DNA of 51,487 nucleotides. Origin: Lachnospiraceae bacterium (GTDB lineage Bacteria > Bacillota > Clostridia > Lachnospirales > Lachnospiraceae). Where the stretch lies: positions 1 to 51,487 of the forward strand of contig JAFZNO010000054.1 in NCBI GenBank assembly GCA_017552985.1, written 5' to 3'. This document shows positions 51,037 through 51,487 of the stretch, in pieces. The first letter of the stretch is position 1, and each line of letters opens with the position of its first letter. A program made the translations under genes and the position numbers. The notes beneath the pieces were generated by a model. The model saw nothing but the letters and a program-made list of their open reading frames with translations. It did not search any database and was not told the DNA's origin.

Positions 51037-51487
51037 TTAGGCCTTCTCATTTGAGAGTGCGGCGGGCGTTAGGTCCGTCACCTTGGCCTCGATCTTTCCG
51101 TCCCTTACGTTGATCTTGATCAGATCTCCCTTTTGTACTTGGGAGACAGACCGCACGTTTTTGCCCTCATCATTTTCCACGTAAGAATAACCGCTTGAAA
51201 GCTTCTCTAGCGGGGACAGCCCCTTCATTTTCGTTACGTAAAGCTCAAGAGTATGTCTTTTCGTCGTGAGAAGCTTTCTCATCTCACCATTTAGCCTGTC
51301 CTGTAACTGAGCGTGATGCTGGCGGTATCCGCGGATCCTTGCCGCAGGATTCACCATACCAATCTGGCGCTTTAGCCTTTCAAGCACGCCTCGCTTTCTG
51401 TCGATCGCGCGATTGATCCCCGAATTCAGCGCCATCCCGTAGGATGCCATTTTCTCCGTCAGTTACCGCACGTCCCACACCGCAAGC
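51037..51487 (-). pseudogene. xseA: exonuclease VII large subunit, C-terminal part with in-frame stop
   Basis: The C-terminal 137 residues match XseA (LERLKRQIGMVNPAARIRGY, GLSPLEKLSSGYSYVENDEG). Reading the same frame back to the window edge gives LAVWDVR, then TAA (51465-51463), then LTEKMASYG. In intact XseA proteins the segment AELAVxD and a helix continue without a break here, and the stop stands where a Gln (CAA) would fit. So the gene looks interrupted by one transition, or the sequence has an error. A new start at the ATG of 51450 would give only the C-terminal fragment, without the catalytic domain. The N-terminal part lies outside the window. Confidence 0.7.

Overview
The window looks like a chromosomal segment of a Gram-positive, low-to-moderate GC anaerobe of the class Clostridia, most likely family Lachnospiraceae. 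The evidence is the secG-rnr-smpB-ssrA order, the block xseA-xseB-ispA-dxs-tlyA-nadK-argR-recN-spoIVB, a SpoIVB sporulation protease, a lysine riboswitch in front of dapA-dapB, a YerC/TrpR-like protein, a DUF1836 protein and an iron transporter. This is inferred from gene content and protein style, not from a database search. I saw no prophage, insertion sequence, CRISPR array or tRNA gene. Most genes lie on the minus strand.

Layout. 1-7418: a FeoA-FeoB fusion iron transporter (cut by the window start), a three-gene ABC-2 export cassette and a zinc-ribbon membrane protein, all read leftward. 7468-10814: tmRNA (ssrA) with its own promoter, smpB, rnr and secG. 10849-11401: a YqeG-type phosphatase whose 3' end runs into a tandem palindromic repeat. 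11414-19901: the most unusual part. It is a tightly packed run of rlmD, an unknown protein, a MoxR/CbbQ-type AAA+ ATPase with a long coiled-coil front half, a possible VWA-like partner, a TelA-like protein, a double zinc-ribbon membrane protein and a membrane-anchored protein with a possible BECR-type nuclease-like domain.

20022-30855: a small acidic membrane protein, pcrA, a polyamine potABCD operon with a divergent HTH regulator, a DUF1836 protein, a YerC-like protein, a catalytically degenerate LytM protein and a stand-alone eukaryotic-type HisA. 30968-37072: a structured leader and lipoprotein gene, dapB-dapA under a lysine riboswitch, a corrinoid adenosyltransferase, a tandem OB-fold SSB-like protein, and typA.

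37059-42545: a cell-envelope and carbohydrate group, with an acyltransferase, a GH13 alpha-1,6-glucosidase, a GT4 glycosyltransferase with an 11-residue-repeat tail and an unknown membrane protein. 42619-51487: the conserved block from spoIVB to xseA, covering sporulation signalling, DNA repair, arginine control, NADP synthesis, rRNA methylation and isoprenoid synthesis. The xseA reading frame carries an in-frame stop.

The best candidate for an under-described system is the AAA+/TelA-like/zinc-ribbon operon at 11414-18448. A second window-wide signal is a clear excess of the tetranucleotide ACGT.
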